A stretch of DNA of 52,011 bases from Alphaproteobacteria bacterium (lineage in GTDB: Bacteria; Pseudomonadota; Alphaproteobacteria; Rhizobiales; Rhizobiaceae): positions 1-52,011 of the forward strand of contig JAHJUC010000574.1 in NCBI GenBank assembly GCA_018829385.1, read 5' to 3'. This document shows, in pieces, positions 16,842-25,905 of the stretch. Under the pieces are notes generated by a model. The model had not been told where the DNA came from. It was given only the letters and a program-made list of their open reading frames with translations, and did no database searches. Numbering within the stretch: the stretch's first letter is position 1; each line of letters opens with the position of its first letter. The position numbers and the translations under genes were made by a program.

Positions 16842-16924
16842 GTAAGCGGCAAGGCAACCCCGTGGGTTATTGCCGCTTGGGATCTGGGATAGGTCTTGGT
16901 CATTGAACAGATGACCGGGGTTTC

Positions 16925-17296
16925 ATGTCTATGACTGGTTCTACGCCTATGCCTGCGACTGGTAGCTTGCAGTTGGTCGAGGCGGTGGTTGAGCGTTTTG
17001 AGGGTGCGCCGGTCGGGGAGCGGCGGCGGTGGTCGGATGATTTCAAGGAGCAGGCGGTTCGGGCGGCGCTGGAGCCTGGGGTGAATGTTTCTGCTCTGGC
17101 CCGCCGTCTGGGGATTTCGCCGGCGCAACTCTTTGGCTGGCGGCGGGCCTTCCTGAGCAAGGGGAGCGAAGCTGGCGCCGATGGAGCGCCGGAGCCGATG
17201 GTGGAAATCGTGATGGGCGACGTCACCATCCGCGTCAGCCCCGCGCTGAGCGAAACGGCACTGCGCCGTGTTCTTCGCGCGGTACGCTCGGCATGA
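16925..17296 (+). CDS. tnpA: IS66 accessory protein TnpA (HTH)
   Basis: A 123-residue protein with the IS66 OrfA signature: RRWSDDFKEQAVRAALEPG followed by the helix-turn-helix VSALARRLGISPAQLFGWRR, then an acidic linker and the C-terminal VEIVMGDVTIRV segment. It is needed with TnpB and TnpC for IS66 transposition. Its stop overlaps the tnpB start (ATGA at 17293). The reading frame is intact, but the partner genes are broken, so the element cannot move by itself. Confidence 0.85.
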   Translation: MSMTGSTPMPATGSLQLVEAVVERFEGAPVGERRRWSDDFKEQAVRAALEPGVNVSALARRLGISPAQLFGWRRAFLSKGSEAGADGAPEPMVEIVMGDVTIRVSPALSETALRRVLRAVRSA

Positions 17297-17391
17297 TACC
17301 TTCGGGCGTGAAGGTGTTCCTGGCGAGCCAGCCGGTGGACTTTCGCAAGGGTCCGGACAGCTTGCTGTCGCTGGTGCGCGACACGGGCCGT
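17293..17391 (+). pseudogene. IS66 TnpB, N-terminal fragment
   Basis: About 33 codons matching the start of IS66 OrfB (IPSGVKVFLASQPVDFRKG, SLLSLVRD) precede an abrupt change at about 17390-17405, where an IS21 istA fragment begins on the other strand. The open frame continues for a while into foreign sequence but is not meaningful there. Confidence 0.8.
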
Positions 17392-17399
17392 CCCGTCCG

Positions 17400-17610
17400 C
17401 CTCGAGGATGGCATCAATGACCGGCAGCAGCGCCCCCAGCTTCGGTTTGGCCACCGGCTTCACCCGTGTGTAGCCAGGCGGCAGCGAAAACCGGCACATC
17501 TTCGAGATCGTCTCGCGGCTCAGCCCGAAGACCCGAGCCGCAGCGCGCTGGCTGTTGCCCTCCACGAACACAAAGTGTCGAACGGCAGCGTAGACTTCCA
17601 CGGCAAACAT
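17400..17610 (-). pseudogene. IS21 IstA transposase, N-terminal fragment
   Basis: From ATG 17610 the - strand encodes MFAVEVYAAVRHFVFVEG, GNSQRAAARVFGLSRETISKM (helix-turn-helix) and KLGALLPVIDAILEAD, the conserved N-terminal part of IS21-family IstA. It stops matching at about 17400. The upstream palindrome GCCGGAGTAAAATCCGGC near 17650-17670 probably belongs to the IS21 terminal region. It is only a remnant. Confidence 0.8.
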
Positions 17611-17722
17611 TCCCGGCCGTCCCCCCCAAAAAGGAAACAGCCTTACCACTGGCCGGATTTTACTCCGGCGCGGTCGACCCCCTCGCCGCCGCTTCGTGGC
17701 CTACTTTGTCACCGCCATACAC

Positions 17723-17861
17723 AAGGATGCCGGTCTTGCCAAACAGATTGCCAGGCGAGCGGCCTTCCATCAGCCGGTCCAGCAGGTCTTTGTCGATGCT
17801 CATACGTGGGTCTCCTCTGAGAGCAGTTACCACGTCAGAGCACAAAATTCAGGATAGTCCC
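17723..17861 (-). pseudogene. IS256-family transposase, N-terminal fragment with terminal repeat
   Basis: From ATG 17803 the - strand encodes MSIDKDLLDRLMEGRSPG and NLFGKTGIL, the usual start of IS256-family Mutator-like transposases; the match ends at about 17723. Upstream, the sequence GCACAAAATTCAGGATAGTCCC (17839-17861, read here as GCACAAAATTC plus AGGATAGTCCC) fits an IS256 terminal inverted repeat. It directly abuts the resumed IS66 tnpC sequence. Confidence 0.75.
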
Positions 17862-17862
17862 T

Positions 17863-18337
17863 GCTCTACCAGGTCGAGAAATCCGTGCGCGGGAGGGATG
17901 CGGACGTGCGGTTGGCCGCCCGGCGCGAACACGCAGCCCCGATCATCGCCGCGCTCACGCCCTGGCTCGAGGCCCAGCTCTCGCGCATTCCGCAGAAATC
18001 CCAGCTGGCCGAGGACATCCGCTACACCCTCGCGCACTGGCCCGGCCTGATCCGCTTCCTCGACGATGGCAGCCTCGAGCTGGACACCAATCCGGTCGAA
18101 AATCAGATCAGACCGATTGCCCCGACGCGGAAAAACGCGCTCTTCGCAGGCAATGAGGTCGGCGCCGAAAACTGGGCCACGCCCGCCTCGCTGGTCGCCA
18201 CCTGCAAGATGTCCGGCGTCAACCCGGTCGACTACCTCGACGCCACCCTCCGCGCCATCCTCGACGGCCACCCGCAAAGCGGCATCGAAGACCTGAAGCC
18301 GTGGTGTTACGCGCCGCCGTCAAGCCTCATCGCATAG
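17863..18337 (+). pseudogene. IS66 transposase TnpC, C-terminal fragment
   Basis: The frame encodes LLYQVEKSVRG and LAEDIRYTLAHWPGLIRFL, then the highly conserved DGSLELDTNPVENQIRPI and TRKNALFAGNEVGAENWA, ending near WCYAPPSSLIA. This is the C-terminal third of IS66 TnpC, including the conserved Glu of NPVEN. The N-terminal two thirds were replaced by the IS21/IS256 debris. Confidence 0.85.
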
Positions 18338-18427
18338 GGTAGCGCCGTAGCGCTTACGAAGTTCCGCACGGTCAGCGGGGTTCAAATACAAACAAATGTC
18401 ATCGCGTCTCATAGCCAGACAGTGACA

Positions 18428-18462
18428 CACCTGATCAAAAAAGGGGAATCCTTCGTCAGGTG
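18428..18462 (-). terminator. candidate terminator of the cluster II operon
   Basis: CACCTGA (18428-18434) and TCAGGTG (18456-18462) form a 7-bp outer stem. On the - strand an inner AAGG/CCTT hairpin is followed by TTTTTT. It sits just past the end of the glutaryl-CoA dehydrogenase gene. The arrangement is not textbook, so this is a weak call. The adjacent 18358-18427 has no gene; a short - strand stretch reading MRRDDICLYLNPADRAEL may be the N-terminus of an IS630-like transposase. Confidence 0.35.
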
Positions 18463-18469
18463 GGGAACA

Positions 18470-19657
18470 CTAAAAGAAGGCCTGCAGACCTGTCTGGGCC
18501 CGACCGATGATCAGCGCATGCACGTCGTGCGTGCCTTCATAGGTATTGACCGTCTCAAGATTCACCATGTGGCGGATCACACCGAACTCGGCCGAGATGC
18601 CGTTGCCTCCGTGCATGTCGCGGGCGTGTCGGGCGATGTCCAGCGCCTTGCCGCAGTTGTTGCGCTTGATGACCGAGATCATCTCGGGTGCCATGCGCCC
18701 CTCTTCGAACAGCCGTCCGACCCGCAAGCAGGCCTGAAGCCCGAGCGAAATCTCGGTCAGCATATCGGCCAGCTTCTTCTGATAAAGCTGCGTCTGCGCC
18801 AGCGGCCTGCCGAACTGCTTGCGATCGAGCCCGTAGCTGCGGGCGGCGTGCCAGCAGGCCTCGGCAGCTCCCATGACGCCCCATGCAATGCCATAGCGCG
18901 CACGATTCAGGCAGCCGAACGGACCGGACAGGCCCTCGACATCGGGCAGCAAGGCCTCTTCACCGACCTCGACACCTTCCATCACGATTTCACCCGTGAT
19001 CGATGTCCGCAAGCTGACCTTCTTGCCGATCTTCGGCGCAGACAGGCCCTTCATTCCCTTCTCGAGCACGAAGCCTCGAATCCTGCCACCATGGGCGTCG
19101 GACTTTGCCCAGACGACAAAGACATCCGCGATCGGGCTGTTCGAGATCCACATCTTGGTGCCTGTCAGCCTGTAGCCACCGTCGATCTTCTCGGCACGGG
19201 TCTTCATCGAACCGGGGTCGGACCCGGCATCGGGTTCGGTGAGGCCGAAACAGCCGATATACTCGCCGCGCGCGAGCTTGGGCAGGTATTTCCTGCGCTG
19301 TTCCTCGGAGCCGTAGGCGAAAATCGGATACATCACGAGGCTCGACTGCACCGACATCATCGAGCGATAGCCACTGTCAACACGCTCCACCTCACGGGCG
19401 GCGAGGCCATAGCTCACATAGCCCGCGCCGATCCCGCCATATTCTTCAGGCACCGTCACGCCAAGCAGCCCGAGTTCGCCCATCTCGCGGAAAATCTCGG
19501 GGTCGGTTTCCTCGGCAAGGAAGGCGTTCTCGACGCGCGGTTGCAGCTTTTCCTGCGCATAGGCAAAGGTGCTGTCGCGGATCATCCGCTCTTCCTCGGT
19601 CAACTGGTCGTTCATCAGGAACGGATCGTTCCAGGTGAATGCTTTCGTGTCCGTCAT
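18470..19657 (-). CDS. gcdH: glutaryl-CoA dehydrogenase
   Basis: This 395-residue acyl-CoA dehydrogenase oxidatively decarboxylates glutaryl-CoA to crotonyl-CoA, CO2 and reduced ETF. The N-terminus [22 protein letters not shown], cited as FTWNDPFLM and [10 protein letters not shown], is diagnostic of the family. [17 protein letters not shown] and [15 protein letters not shown] form the flavin/substrate site, and the C-terminus [17 protein letters not shown] carries the catalytic Glu374. ATG 19657 follows AAAGGTAGG; upstream in-frame ATGs give an atypical basic tail. It is last in the - strand order after the thiolase gene (11-nt gap). That placement fits a pathway in which a C7 dicarboxyl-CoA is shortened to glutaryl-CoA. 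Confidence 0.93.
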   Translation of the reverse strand: MTDTKAFTWNDPFLMNDQLTEEERMIRDSTFAYAQEKLQPRVENAFLAEETDPEIFREMGELGLLGVTVPEEYGGIGAGYVSYGLAAREVERVDSGYRSMMSVQSSLVMYPIFAYGSEEQRRKYLPKLARGEYIGCFGLTEPDAGSDPGSMKTRAEKIDGGYRLTGTKMWISNSPIADVFVVWAKSDAHGGRIRGFVLEKGMKGLSAPKIGKKVSLRTSITGEIVMEGVEVGEEALLPDVEGLSGPFGCLNRARYGIAWGVMGAAEACWHAARSYGLDRKQFGRPLAQTQLYQKKLADMLTEISLGLQACLRVGRLFEEGRMAPEMISVIKRNNCGKALDIARHARDMHGGNGISAEFGVIRHMVNLETVNTYEGTHDVHALIIGRAQTGLQAFF

Positions 19658-19668
19658 GTGCCTACCTT

Positions 19669-20871
19669 TCAGACCCGTTCCAGAAGCAGCGCCGCGCCCT
19701 GCCCGACGCCGACACACATCGTGGCCAGCGCATAACGCGCGGTGCCGCGCGCCAACTCCAGCGCAGCCGTTCCGGCGATCCGCGCCCCTGACATGCCCAG
19801 CGGATGACCAAGGGAGATCGCCCCGCCATTGGGGTTGATCCGCGCGTCGTCATCGGCAAGCCCCAGCGCGCGGGTCACGGCCAGCGCCTGCGCGGCAAAG
19901 GCCTCGTTCAGCTCGATCACGCCGAGCGCGTCAAGCTCGATTCCAGCGCGGGCCAGCAGTTTGCGCACCGCGGGCACCGGCCCGTAGCCCATGACCCGCG
20001 GCGCGACCCCCGCCGATGCCGCCCCTCCGATACGCGCAAGCGGGGTCAGCCCGTGGCGCCGCGCCGCCGCCTCGGACGCCACGATCAGCGCCGCGGCCCC
20101 GTCGTTGACGCCCGAGGCATTGCCCGCCGTGATCGAGCCATCGGGCCGGGTGATCGGCTTGAGCCGCGCGAGATCTTCCAGCGAGGTTGCGCGCGGATGT
20201 TCATCGACGCTGACTTCGGCGGTCTTGCCGCGCCCGAGCGGCACGCTCAGCGAGACGATCTCGGCCGCAAGCCGCCCGTTCGCCTGCGCCGCCGCCGTCC
20301 GCCCTTGCGAGCGGAGCGCGAACGCATCCTGATCCTCGCGCGAGATGGCATGTTCGTCGGCAAGGTTCTGCGCCGTCTCGGGCATGCTGTCGGTGCCGTA
20401 GGCGGCCTTCATCTTCGGGTTGACGAAGCGCCAGCCGATGGTCGTGTCATGGATCTCGGCCGCGCGGCCCCAGGCATTGGCCGATTTCGGCATCACGAAA
20501 GGCGCCCGCGTCATGCTTTCGACGCCCGCCGCGATGGCTAGTTCGATGTCGCCGGCCTGCACCGCGCGGGCCGCCGCCGCCACGGCTTCGAGCCCCGAGC
20601 CACACAGCCGGTTGACGGTGACGCCCGGCACCGTTTCGGGCAGGCCGGCCAGCAACAGGGCCATGCGGGCGACATTGCGGTTGTCCTCGCCCGCCTGATT
20701 GGCACAACCCATCCAGACCTCTTCGACGGCAGACGGGGCAAGCCCAGGGTTGCGCGACAGCAGGGCGGCCAGCGGAATGGCGGCCAGATCATCGGTGCGC
20801 AGCGGTGCCAGCGCGCCGCCATAGCGGCCGATCGGGGTGCGGATGTAATCGCAGATGAACGCGTCGGTCAT
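19669..20871 (-). CDS. 3-oxoadipyl-CoA/acetyl-CoA thiolase (PcaF-like)
   Basis: A 400-residue classical thiolase. The nucleophile is in [10 protein letters not shown], with [17 protein letters not shown] and the second Cys in TMCVGVGQG. The blocks [19 protein letters not shown] and [11 protein letters not shown] are typical of PcaF/PaaJ 3-oxoadipyl-CoA thiolases. Together with the bifunctional hydratase/dehydrogenase upstream and GcdH downstream, a 3-oxopimeloyl-CoA thiolase role giving glutaryl-CoA and acetyl-CoA is reasonable; 3-oxoadipyl-CoA is the other candidate substrate. The start overlaps the end of the upstream gene by 4 nt, showing tight coupling. Confidence 0.88.
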   Translation of the reverse strand: MTDAFICDYIRTPIGRYGGALAPLRTDDLAAIPLAALLSRNPGLAPSAVEEVWMGCANQAGEDNRNVARMALLLAGLPETVPGVTVNRLCGSGLEAVAAAARAVQAGDIELAIAAGVESMTRAPFVMPKSANAWGRAAEIHDTTIGWRFVNPKMKAAYGTDSMPETAQNLADEHAISREDQDAFALRSQGRTAAAQANGRLAAEIVSLSVPLGRGKTAEVSVDEHPRATSLEDLARLKPITRPDGSITAGNASGVNDGAAALIVASEAAARRHGLTPLARIGGAASAGVAPRVMGYGPVPAVRKLLARAGIELDALGVIELNEAFAAQALAVTRALGLADDDARINPNGGAISLGHPLGMSGARIAGTAALELARGTARYALATMCVGVGQGAALLLERV

Positions 20872-22931
20872 TCGGTCCTCGCAAGTTCGGTCAGGCTGCG
20901 CCCTTCGGTGACGGCGCGGCGCAGGATTTCGGGGATCGGCCAGGATAACGGGTCTTCGACGGCAAGCCGTTCAAGGCGGGCCAGAAGGGCGGCCAGGCCC
21001 GCGCGTTCGGCCATATGCATCGGGCCGCCGCGCCAGCGCGGAAAGCCGTAGCCATGGATCAGCACAAGGTCGATGTCGGCGGGGCTGTCGGCGATACCCT
21101 CTTGCAGGATGGCCAGCCCCTCGGATGCCATCGCGGCCATGGCGCGCGCGACGATCTCATCGGGCCCGAAACTGCGGCGCGTGATGCCCGCGCGGCCGCT
21201 TTCGGCCTCCACAAGCGCGTTGATCCGGGCCGAAGGGGTCTGGCCGGACGACCCGTAATCATACCAGCCCGCGCCGGTCTTGCGGCCAAGCCGCCCGGTT
21301 TCCTCGACGATGCGGTCGGCGATCGGGATGTAGCGGATCGCGGGATTGTCGCGCCATCCCAGCCGTTTGCGATTGGCATAGGCGATGTCGAGGCCGGACA
21401 GATCCTGCACCTCATAGGGGCCCATTGCCATGCCAAACTCGCGCAGCGCCGCGTCCACCTGATCGGGCAGGGCGCCCTCGATCAGCATCACGTCGCAGGC
21501 CTGCCGATACCGGGTCAGGATGCGGTTGCCGATGAACCCGTCGCAAACCCCGGCCAGCACCGGCAGCTTGCCCAGCCGCGTGGCCAACTCCAGCACGCGG
21601 GCCAGCGTCTCGGGCGCGGTGGCCCGGGCGCGGATCACCTCGACCAGTTTCATCACATGGGCCGGGCTGAAGAAATGCAGCCCGACGAACCGCTGCGGCG
21701 CGCGCAGGCCCTCGTTGAGGCGGTTTGGATCGAGATAAGAGGTGTTAGTGGCGAGAATGGTGGTTTCCGGCAAGGCGGCATCGAGCGCGGCAAAGACCTG
21801 CCGCTTGACCGCCAGATCCTCGAACACCGCCTCGATGGCGATGTCCGCCGCGGGCAGGCCATCATAGCCGACAACAACCGGGATACGGGCCTCGCCCGCC
21901 GAAGCCGCGCGCGCCTTGCCGCGTTTCACAGCGTCATCGAACAGCCGGATGACATTGGCACGCGTGCGTGCGGCGGCGGCGTCATCCACTTCGACGAGCG
22001 TTACCCTGATGCCGATCGTATCGAGGGCATAGGCAATGCCCGCACCCATCGTGCCGCCGCCCACGACCACTGCCGTCGCCAAGGGTCCGGATGCAGCCCC
22101 GAGCCCCCTGCTGCGCGCATTGGCCGCGCGTTCCGCGCAAAAGACATGCTGAAGCGCCAGGTTCTGTTCCGATCCACGCAGTTCCAGGAACGCCGCCCGC
22201 TCCGCCGCGAGCCCCTCGGCCATCGAAAGCCGGGCGCTGTCGGCCACAAGGGCGATGGCACGCGCCGGGGCCACTTGTCCGCGCTGCTTTCTGGAAGCGG
22301 TCGCAACGGCGCTCGAGACCGCATCATCGTCGGCAGCAGGCGCCGGGCGCGCCGAAACGGCCGGATATTCAGACAGGGCCGACGGCGCAATCGTTCGGGC
22401 CGCGGCCACCGGGTCGGCCTCCACGGCGTCGACAAGACCGAGTTTGATCGCGGCGTCAGAGCCGATAGTCCGCCCCTGCGCAATCAGTTCCAGAGCCGGG
22501 CCGATCCCGATCAGGCGGGGAAGCCGCTGAGTGCCCCCGGCGCCCGGCACCAAGCCCAGCGAGACCGCGGGAAATGCAAACGTGGCATCCGGCGTGGCGA
22601 TACGCATGCGGCAGCCAAGCGCAAGTTCCAGCCCCTCACCCAGGGCCACGCCGTTGATCGCGGCGATGACCGGCACCGGAAAACCTTCGATCCGCGCGAT
22701 TATCTCAGGCATACTTGGAACATCGGGCGGCGCGTCGCCCTCTTTCACATCCGCGCCGGCAACGAAGGTTCCGCCCGATCCGGTCAGGATAACTCGTTGC
22801 ACCGCCGCAGCCTCGACCGCATCCAGGGCCGCTACAAGATCCTTGCGCAGCGTGATGTTCATGGTGTCGAGTGGCGGATTGTCGATCGTGATCAGTGCAA
22901 CATCGCCGGAGATCTCGGTTCTTGCGCTCAT
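20868..22931 (-). CDS. bifunctional enoyl-CoA hydratase/isomerase and 3-hydroxyacyl-CoA dehydrogenase (FadB/PimF-like)
   Basis: A 687-residue fusion. Residues about 5-180 are a crotonase domain ([23 protein letters not shown] with Glu102). Residues about 280-460 form the NAD-binding domain, starting [16 protein letters not shown]. The rest is two 3HCDH C-terminal domains ([41 protein letters not shown]). It oxidises 2-enoyl-CoA to 3-oxoacyl-CoA via the hydroxy intermediate. The second crotonase Glu (PE of the usual GLPE) is Ala122 (FPAVSLG), so the hydratase half may be altered or weak. The start overlaps the thioesterase stop (ATGA). Its place with the thiolase and GcdH genes suggests PimF-like work on a C7 dicarboxyl-CoA. 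Confidence 0.88.
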   Translation of the reverse strand: MSARTEISGDVALITIDNPPLDTMNITLRKDLVAALDAVEAAAVQRVILTGSGGTFVAGADVKEGDAPPDVPSMPEIIARIEGFPVPVIAAINGVALGEGLELALGCRMRIATPDATFAFPAVSLGLVPGAGGTQRLPRLIGIGPALELIAQGRTIGSDAAIKLGLVDAVEADPVAAARTIAPSALSEYPAVSARPAPAADDDAVSSAVATASRKQRGQVAPARAIALVADSARLSMAEGLAAERAAFLELRGSEQNLALQHVFCAERAANARSRGLGAASGPLATAVVVGGGTMGAGIAYALDTIGIRVTLVEVDDAAAARTRANVIRLFDDAVKRGKARAASAGEARIPVVVGYDGLPAADIAIEAVFEDLAVKRQVFAALDAALPETTILATNTSYLDPNRLNEGLRAPQRFVGLHFFSPAHVMKLVEVIRARATAPETLARVLELATRLGKLPVLAGVCDGFIGNRILTRYRQACDVMLIEGALPDQVDAALREFGMAMGPYEVQDLSGLDIAYANRKRLGWRDNPAIRYIPIADRIVEETGRLGRKTGAGWYDYGSSGQTPSARINALVEAESGRAGITRRSFGPDEIVARAMAAMASEGLAILQEGIADSPADIDLVLIHGYGFPRWRGGPMHMAERAGLAALLARLERLAVEDPLSWPIPEILRRAVTEGRSLTELARTE

Positions 22932-23413
22932 CCGTGCGCTCCGCTCTGACTTGAGTCGAAAGGCGAATGGGCGGGCGGCCACCTTTGCGGCAATCCCGTC
23001 CAGCGTCCCGCAAACTGGCCGATCGCGAAAATTTCCGCTTCGTCGTCGAGATTCGCGCCCATAACGATGTGAAATACGCCACTTTTGCCGCGACGGGATA
23101 CCTGATTGGCGCGTGCGAAAAGTCGGCTTCCGCCGGGGGTCGCCCGCAGAAACGACAGGTTCGATTCCGTCGTTATGATGGGGCCATCGTAGTAGCCTGC
23201 CGCGCCGAAAGCCATGTCGGCCAGCGTCCAGACGGCCCCGCCGTGGGCACTGCCATGACAGTTCATCGCCCGCGGCGATACCGGCATGGACACGAGCGAA
23301 CACCCGGGCTGCAATTCATGCAGCCTGATATTGAGGGCAGCGGAAAATGTATCGTCTCGCAGGAGCGTTTCGAAACGCCGGGCAAGGATGTCGTGATTGG
23401 TGGAGTTTTCCAT
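22928..23413 (-). CDS. PaaI-type hotdog thioesterase
   Basis: A 161-residue single hotdog-fold protein. The signature CHGSAHGGAVWTLADMAFGAA contains the HGG(A)-x-A/D active-site block (Asp in TLAD). The family removes CoA from dead-end acyl-CoAs and recycles it. ATG 23413 was chosen because it gives the normal family length; the frame is open far upstream but without similarity. It is the first gene after the TetR gene, separated by 143 nt that must contain a promoter if the unit is independent. The gene is coupled by ATGA to the bifunctional enzyme gene. Confidence 0.8.
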   Translation of the reverse strand: MENSTNHDILARRFETLLRDDTFSAALNIRLHELQPGCSLVSMPVSPRAMNCHGSAHGGAVWTLADMAFGAAGYYDGPIITTESNLSFLRATPGGSRLFARANQVSRRGKSGVFHIVMGANLDDEAEIFAIGQFAGRWTGLPQRWPPAHSPFDSSQSGAHG

Positions 23414-23556
23414 CCTTCGGCAGTTCCTATCCTTCCCTAAGGGCAATCGCATTTGACGTTGGCGCGGTCTTCGACGTGAACATATAGCGAACGACATGTG
23501 CGTTGTCGTCGCGTTCGTTGCTCCCGAAGGACGTCGAAACACCTCGGGGCGACGTG

Positions 23557-24192
23557 TCAGAGCCATATGCGATTCCCCTGTCCTTCCCTTGACGCAGCAT
23601 CCCAGCTGCGCTGGCCCGCTTCGGTCAATATCCCGGAGAGCACATTGTCGACGTTGTGATTGATGTATTCGTCCAGTGTCAACCGGGATTTGTAAAACCA
23701 GCTTTTCAGCGCCCAGCCATGCGCAATAAGCACGAGTTGATAGGTCAGGACATCGACGTTCACGGGGCGGATCAACTTCTGGCTGATACACGCTTTCAGC
23801 GCATCCGAGATGATCGAGTTGGTTTCGATCTCTCGCTCTTGTATTAGAAGCTGTCGCTCTGACGACAATGATTTTGTGGAGCGATAGGCAAGCACCGTGG
23901 CAGAACGGTGCTGGTCCACGACCCGGCAATAGGCATCTACAGCGCGGATCAGGCGCTCGAGCGGATCGGTTATCCCTTCGATTGCTTTCGGAATTTCGAG
24001 GGCGTAGCCCTCCAGAACCTGCAAAAGCACTAGAAGAAGGACATCTTCCTTCTCGCGGACATAGAGGTAGACGAGGCCCGGACTGACGCCCGCCAGCTTG
24101 GCGATTTCCTTGATCTTGGTGCGATAGAAGCCCTGATCGGAAAACAGCTTGGTCGCCGCTGCGACGATCTGCTTGCGCCGACGATCGACCAA
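23557..24192 (-). CDS. TetR/AcrR-family transcriptional regulator (FadR-like)
   Basis: About 211 residues. The N-terminal HTH is TKIKEIAKLAGVSPGLVYLYVREKED (cited as IKEIAKLAGVSPG and LVYLYVREKED), preceded by the RRRKQIVAAATKLFSDQGF helix. The all-helical C-terminal ligand domain resembles acyl-CoA-responsive TetR proteins such as Bacillus FadR. No ATG or GTG lies between the upstream in-frame TAA (24247-24249) and the HTH, so TTG 24192 is the only standard start; the coding-like frame ENPEL before it hints at a rarer start. It is in the middle of cluster II and is the best local candidate for reading the TGAATGA-N4-TCATTCA sites. No such site lies in its own promoter. Confidence 0.82.
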   Translation of the reverse strand: MVDRRRKQIVAAATKLFSDQGFYRTKIKEIAKLAGVSPGLVYLYVREKEDVLLLVLLQVLEGYALEIPKAIEGITDPLERLIRAVDAYCRVVDQHRSATVLAYRSTKSLSSERQLLIQEREIETNSIISDALKACISQKLIRPVNVDVLTYQLVLIAHGWALKSWFYKSRLTLDEYINHNVDNVLSGILTEAGQRSWDAASREGQGNRIWL

Positions 24193-24246
24193 CTCGGGGT
24201 TCTCTACATGTGATGTGATATTTGTCTTGTCGATTTCGGTTGTCCC

Positions 24247-25092
24247 TTACTTCCCTTGACGCATTTCAAGGCTGTCATCCTGGTCGAATCCCGACCCGAG
24301 TTCGGCGGTCTCGAAAGGTGCCCCGAACGCGAGGTAACCGCCGTCAACGGGAACTACGGTACCGGTCATGAACGACGCGTGCGGCCCCGCGAGGAAAGCG
24401 ATCACGTCAGCTATTTCATCCGGACGAGCAAGGCGGCGCATCGGTGTGCGTGAAACGATACCCTCCTCGTCGAGCTTTCCGCTGCGGATCAGACCGTCGA
24501 CAAGATCCGTGCGCACGTAACCCGGCGCGACCGCGTTCACGCGAATACCCGAGGTGGCCCATTCGCAGGCCAGCACCTTGGTCATCATGTTTATCGCGCC
24601 CTTCGCCGCTGCATAGCCTATGCGGTTCGGCGTGGCGACGTGCCCGGCGACCGAGGACAGGTTGATGATGGCGCCGCCTCGAGAGGCAGAGTGCGGCGCG
24701 ATCATCGCCCTGGCCGCCGCCCGGGACATCAGGAAACAGCCCTCCACATGCACCGAAAGGGTGTGGCGGAATCGTTCGGCCGTCTGATCCAGTGCCGGCA
24801 CGGCGCCGTCGCCGATTCCGGCGTTGTTGACCAGAACGTCCAGCCGCCCGCAGCGCGCAACCACATCGGCAACCATCGCATCGGCCAGTCGCTCCGATGC
24901 GACATCGCCGGGAACCGCCGCATGATCTGGACCGAGGCGCCGGGCCGTCCGATCCGCCGCTTCCGGGTCGAGATCATTGACAGCCACAAGGTAGCCATCG
25001 GCCGCGAGCCGGGTCGCGGCGGCCAGGCCAATGCCCGCCCCCGCCCCCGTGACCAGCGCGACGCGTCGGCTATCGCTGGCGGTCGCCGTCAT
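24247..25092 (-). CDS. short-chain dehydrogenase/reductase, cluster II (3)
   Basis: A 281-residue classical SDR. TGAGAGIGLAAATRL binds NAD(P), NNAGIGDG follows, the catalytic Ser is in LSSVAGH and the motif YAAAKGA gives Tyr and Lys. It starts with ATG overlapping the TGA of the MenB/BadI-like gene, so both are made together. A 3-hydroxyacyl-CoA or cyclic-alcohol dehydrogenase role is likely. It is less like BadH than the SDR at 27604. It ends only 54 nt from the start of the TetR frame, so the regulator may be the last gene of this operon. Confidence 0.8.
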   Translation of the reverse strand: MTATASDSRRVALVTGAGAGIGLAAATRLAADGYLVAVNDLDPEAADRTARRLGPDHAAVPGDVASERLADAMVADVVARCGRLDVLVNNAGIGDGAVPALDQTAERFRHTLSVHVEGCFLMSRAAARAMIAPHSASRGGAIINLSSVAGHVATPNRIGYAAAKGAINMMTKVLACEWATSGIRVNAVAPGYVRTDLVDGLIRSGKLDEEGIVSRTPMRRLARPDEIADVIAFLAGPHASFMTGTVVPVDGGYLAFGAPFETAELGSGFDQDDSLEMRQGK

Positions 25093-25877
25093 CAGCGGAA
25101 GCGACCAAAGTCGGGCTTGCGCTTTTCGAGGAAGGCGTTGCGCCCTTCCGCAGCCTCTTCCGAGTTGACGAAGCTCGCCAGCCCGTCCGCCGCCATTTTG
25201 ACCTGCCCGAAAATATGGGCGCTATCGGCGTTGAAGGCATGCTTGAGAAACTTGATCGCCGTGGGACTTAACGCGACCGCCTGCGCGGCCATTGCGCGCG
25301 CCTCTTCCATCAGCTTGTCGGACGGCACCACCTTGTTGACGAGGCCCCATTGCAGGGCGGTCTGAGCGTCGTATTGCTGGCAGAAGAACCAGATCTCGCG
25401 CGCGCGCTTTTCGCCCACCGTGCGGGCCAGATAGGCCGAGCCCCAGCCGGCATCGAAGGAGCCTACGCGCGGGCCCGCCTGTCCGAACCTGGCGTGATCG
25501 GCCGCGATCGTGACATCGCAGATGACATGGATCACATGGCCACCACCGATCGCATAGCCGTTCACCGCACAGATCACCGGCTTGGGAATATTGCGGATGA
25601 CCATGTGCAGATCGTCGATTTCCCACAGCCCGTTTTCCGAAGTGCCGTAGGTTCCCTTTTCGGCCATTTCCTTCTGGTCGCCGCCGACGCAGAAGGCCTT
25701 GGTCCCGGCGGCGGTCAGGATCACGGCCCCTGCGCCCTTGTCCGCCCAGGCACGCTTGAAGGCATGAATCAGTTCTTCGATCGTGCGGCCGCGGAAACAG
25801 TTCAGCCGGTCGGCGCGGTTGATGGTGATCGTGGCGATGCCCTCGCTCACCTCGTAAAGGACGTCGGTGTAGTCCAT
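25092..25877 (-). CDS. MenB/BadI-type crotonase, predicted ring-opening beta-ketoacyl-CoA hydrolase
   Basis: A 261-residue protein of the MenB/BadI subfamily. AFCVGGDQ and NGYAIGGGHVIHVICDVTI (His replacing the hydratase Glu) are diagnostic, as is FGQAGPRVGSFDAGWGSAYL with Asp142 and Ser147, matching the catalytic Asp/Ser of MenB; EKRKPDFGRF closes the protein. MenB makes 1,4-dihydroxy-2-naphthoyl-CoA by Dieckmann-type closure; BadI performs the reverse reaction, opening 2-ketocyclohexanecarboxyl-CoA to pimeloyl-CoA. No other menaquinone genes are here and ubiquinone is usual in this order, while a BadH-like SDR, a CoA ligase and GcdH are neighbours. Ring opening is therefore preferred. Detailed motifs look closer to MenB than to R. 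palustris BadI, so the substrate may differ from the classical one. Confidence 0.75.
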   Translation of the reverse strand: MDYTDVLYEVSEGIATITINRADRLNCFRGRTIEELIHAFKRAWADKGAGAVILTAAGTKAFCVGGDQKEMAEKGTYGTSENGLWEIDDLHMVIRNIPKPVICAVNGYAIGGGHVIHVICDVTIAADHARFGQAGPRVGSFDAGWGSAYLARTVGEKRAREIWFFCQQYDAQTALQWGLVNKVVPSDKLMEEARAMAAQAVALSPTAIKFLKHAFNADSAHIFGQVKMAADGLASFVNSEEAAEGRNAFLEKRKPDFGRFR

Positions 25878-25905
25878 GGGTCGTTCTCTCCTTCGTATTT
25901 TGTGT

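Larger units (their letters stand above)
16842..18357 (+). mobile_element. rearranged IS66-family element with nested IS21 and IS256 fragments
   Basis: The outer ends share an imperfect terminal repeat beginning GTAAGCG (16842 inward; 18357 inward on the other strand). The IS66 genes run left to right: intact tnpA, a truncated tnpB, then only the C-terminus of tnpC. The missing middle (about 17392-17862) is replaced by an IS21 istA 5' fragment and an IS256 5' fragment, both on the - strand. The 8-bp flanks (GATGTAGG left, GAAGTTCC right) do not match, so later recombination removed the original context, including the 5' part of the IS6 gene. Confidence 0.75.

Noticed and set aside
21015-22949. 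644-codon + strand frame opposite the FadB-like gene
   Set aside because: Antisense shadow in GC-rich DNA; the - strand encodes the conserved bifunctional enzyme.
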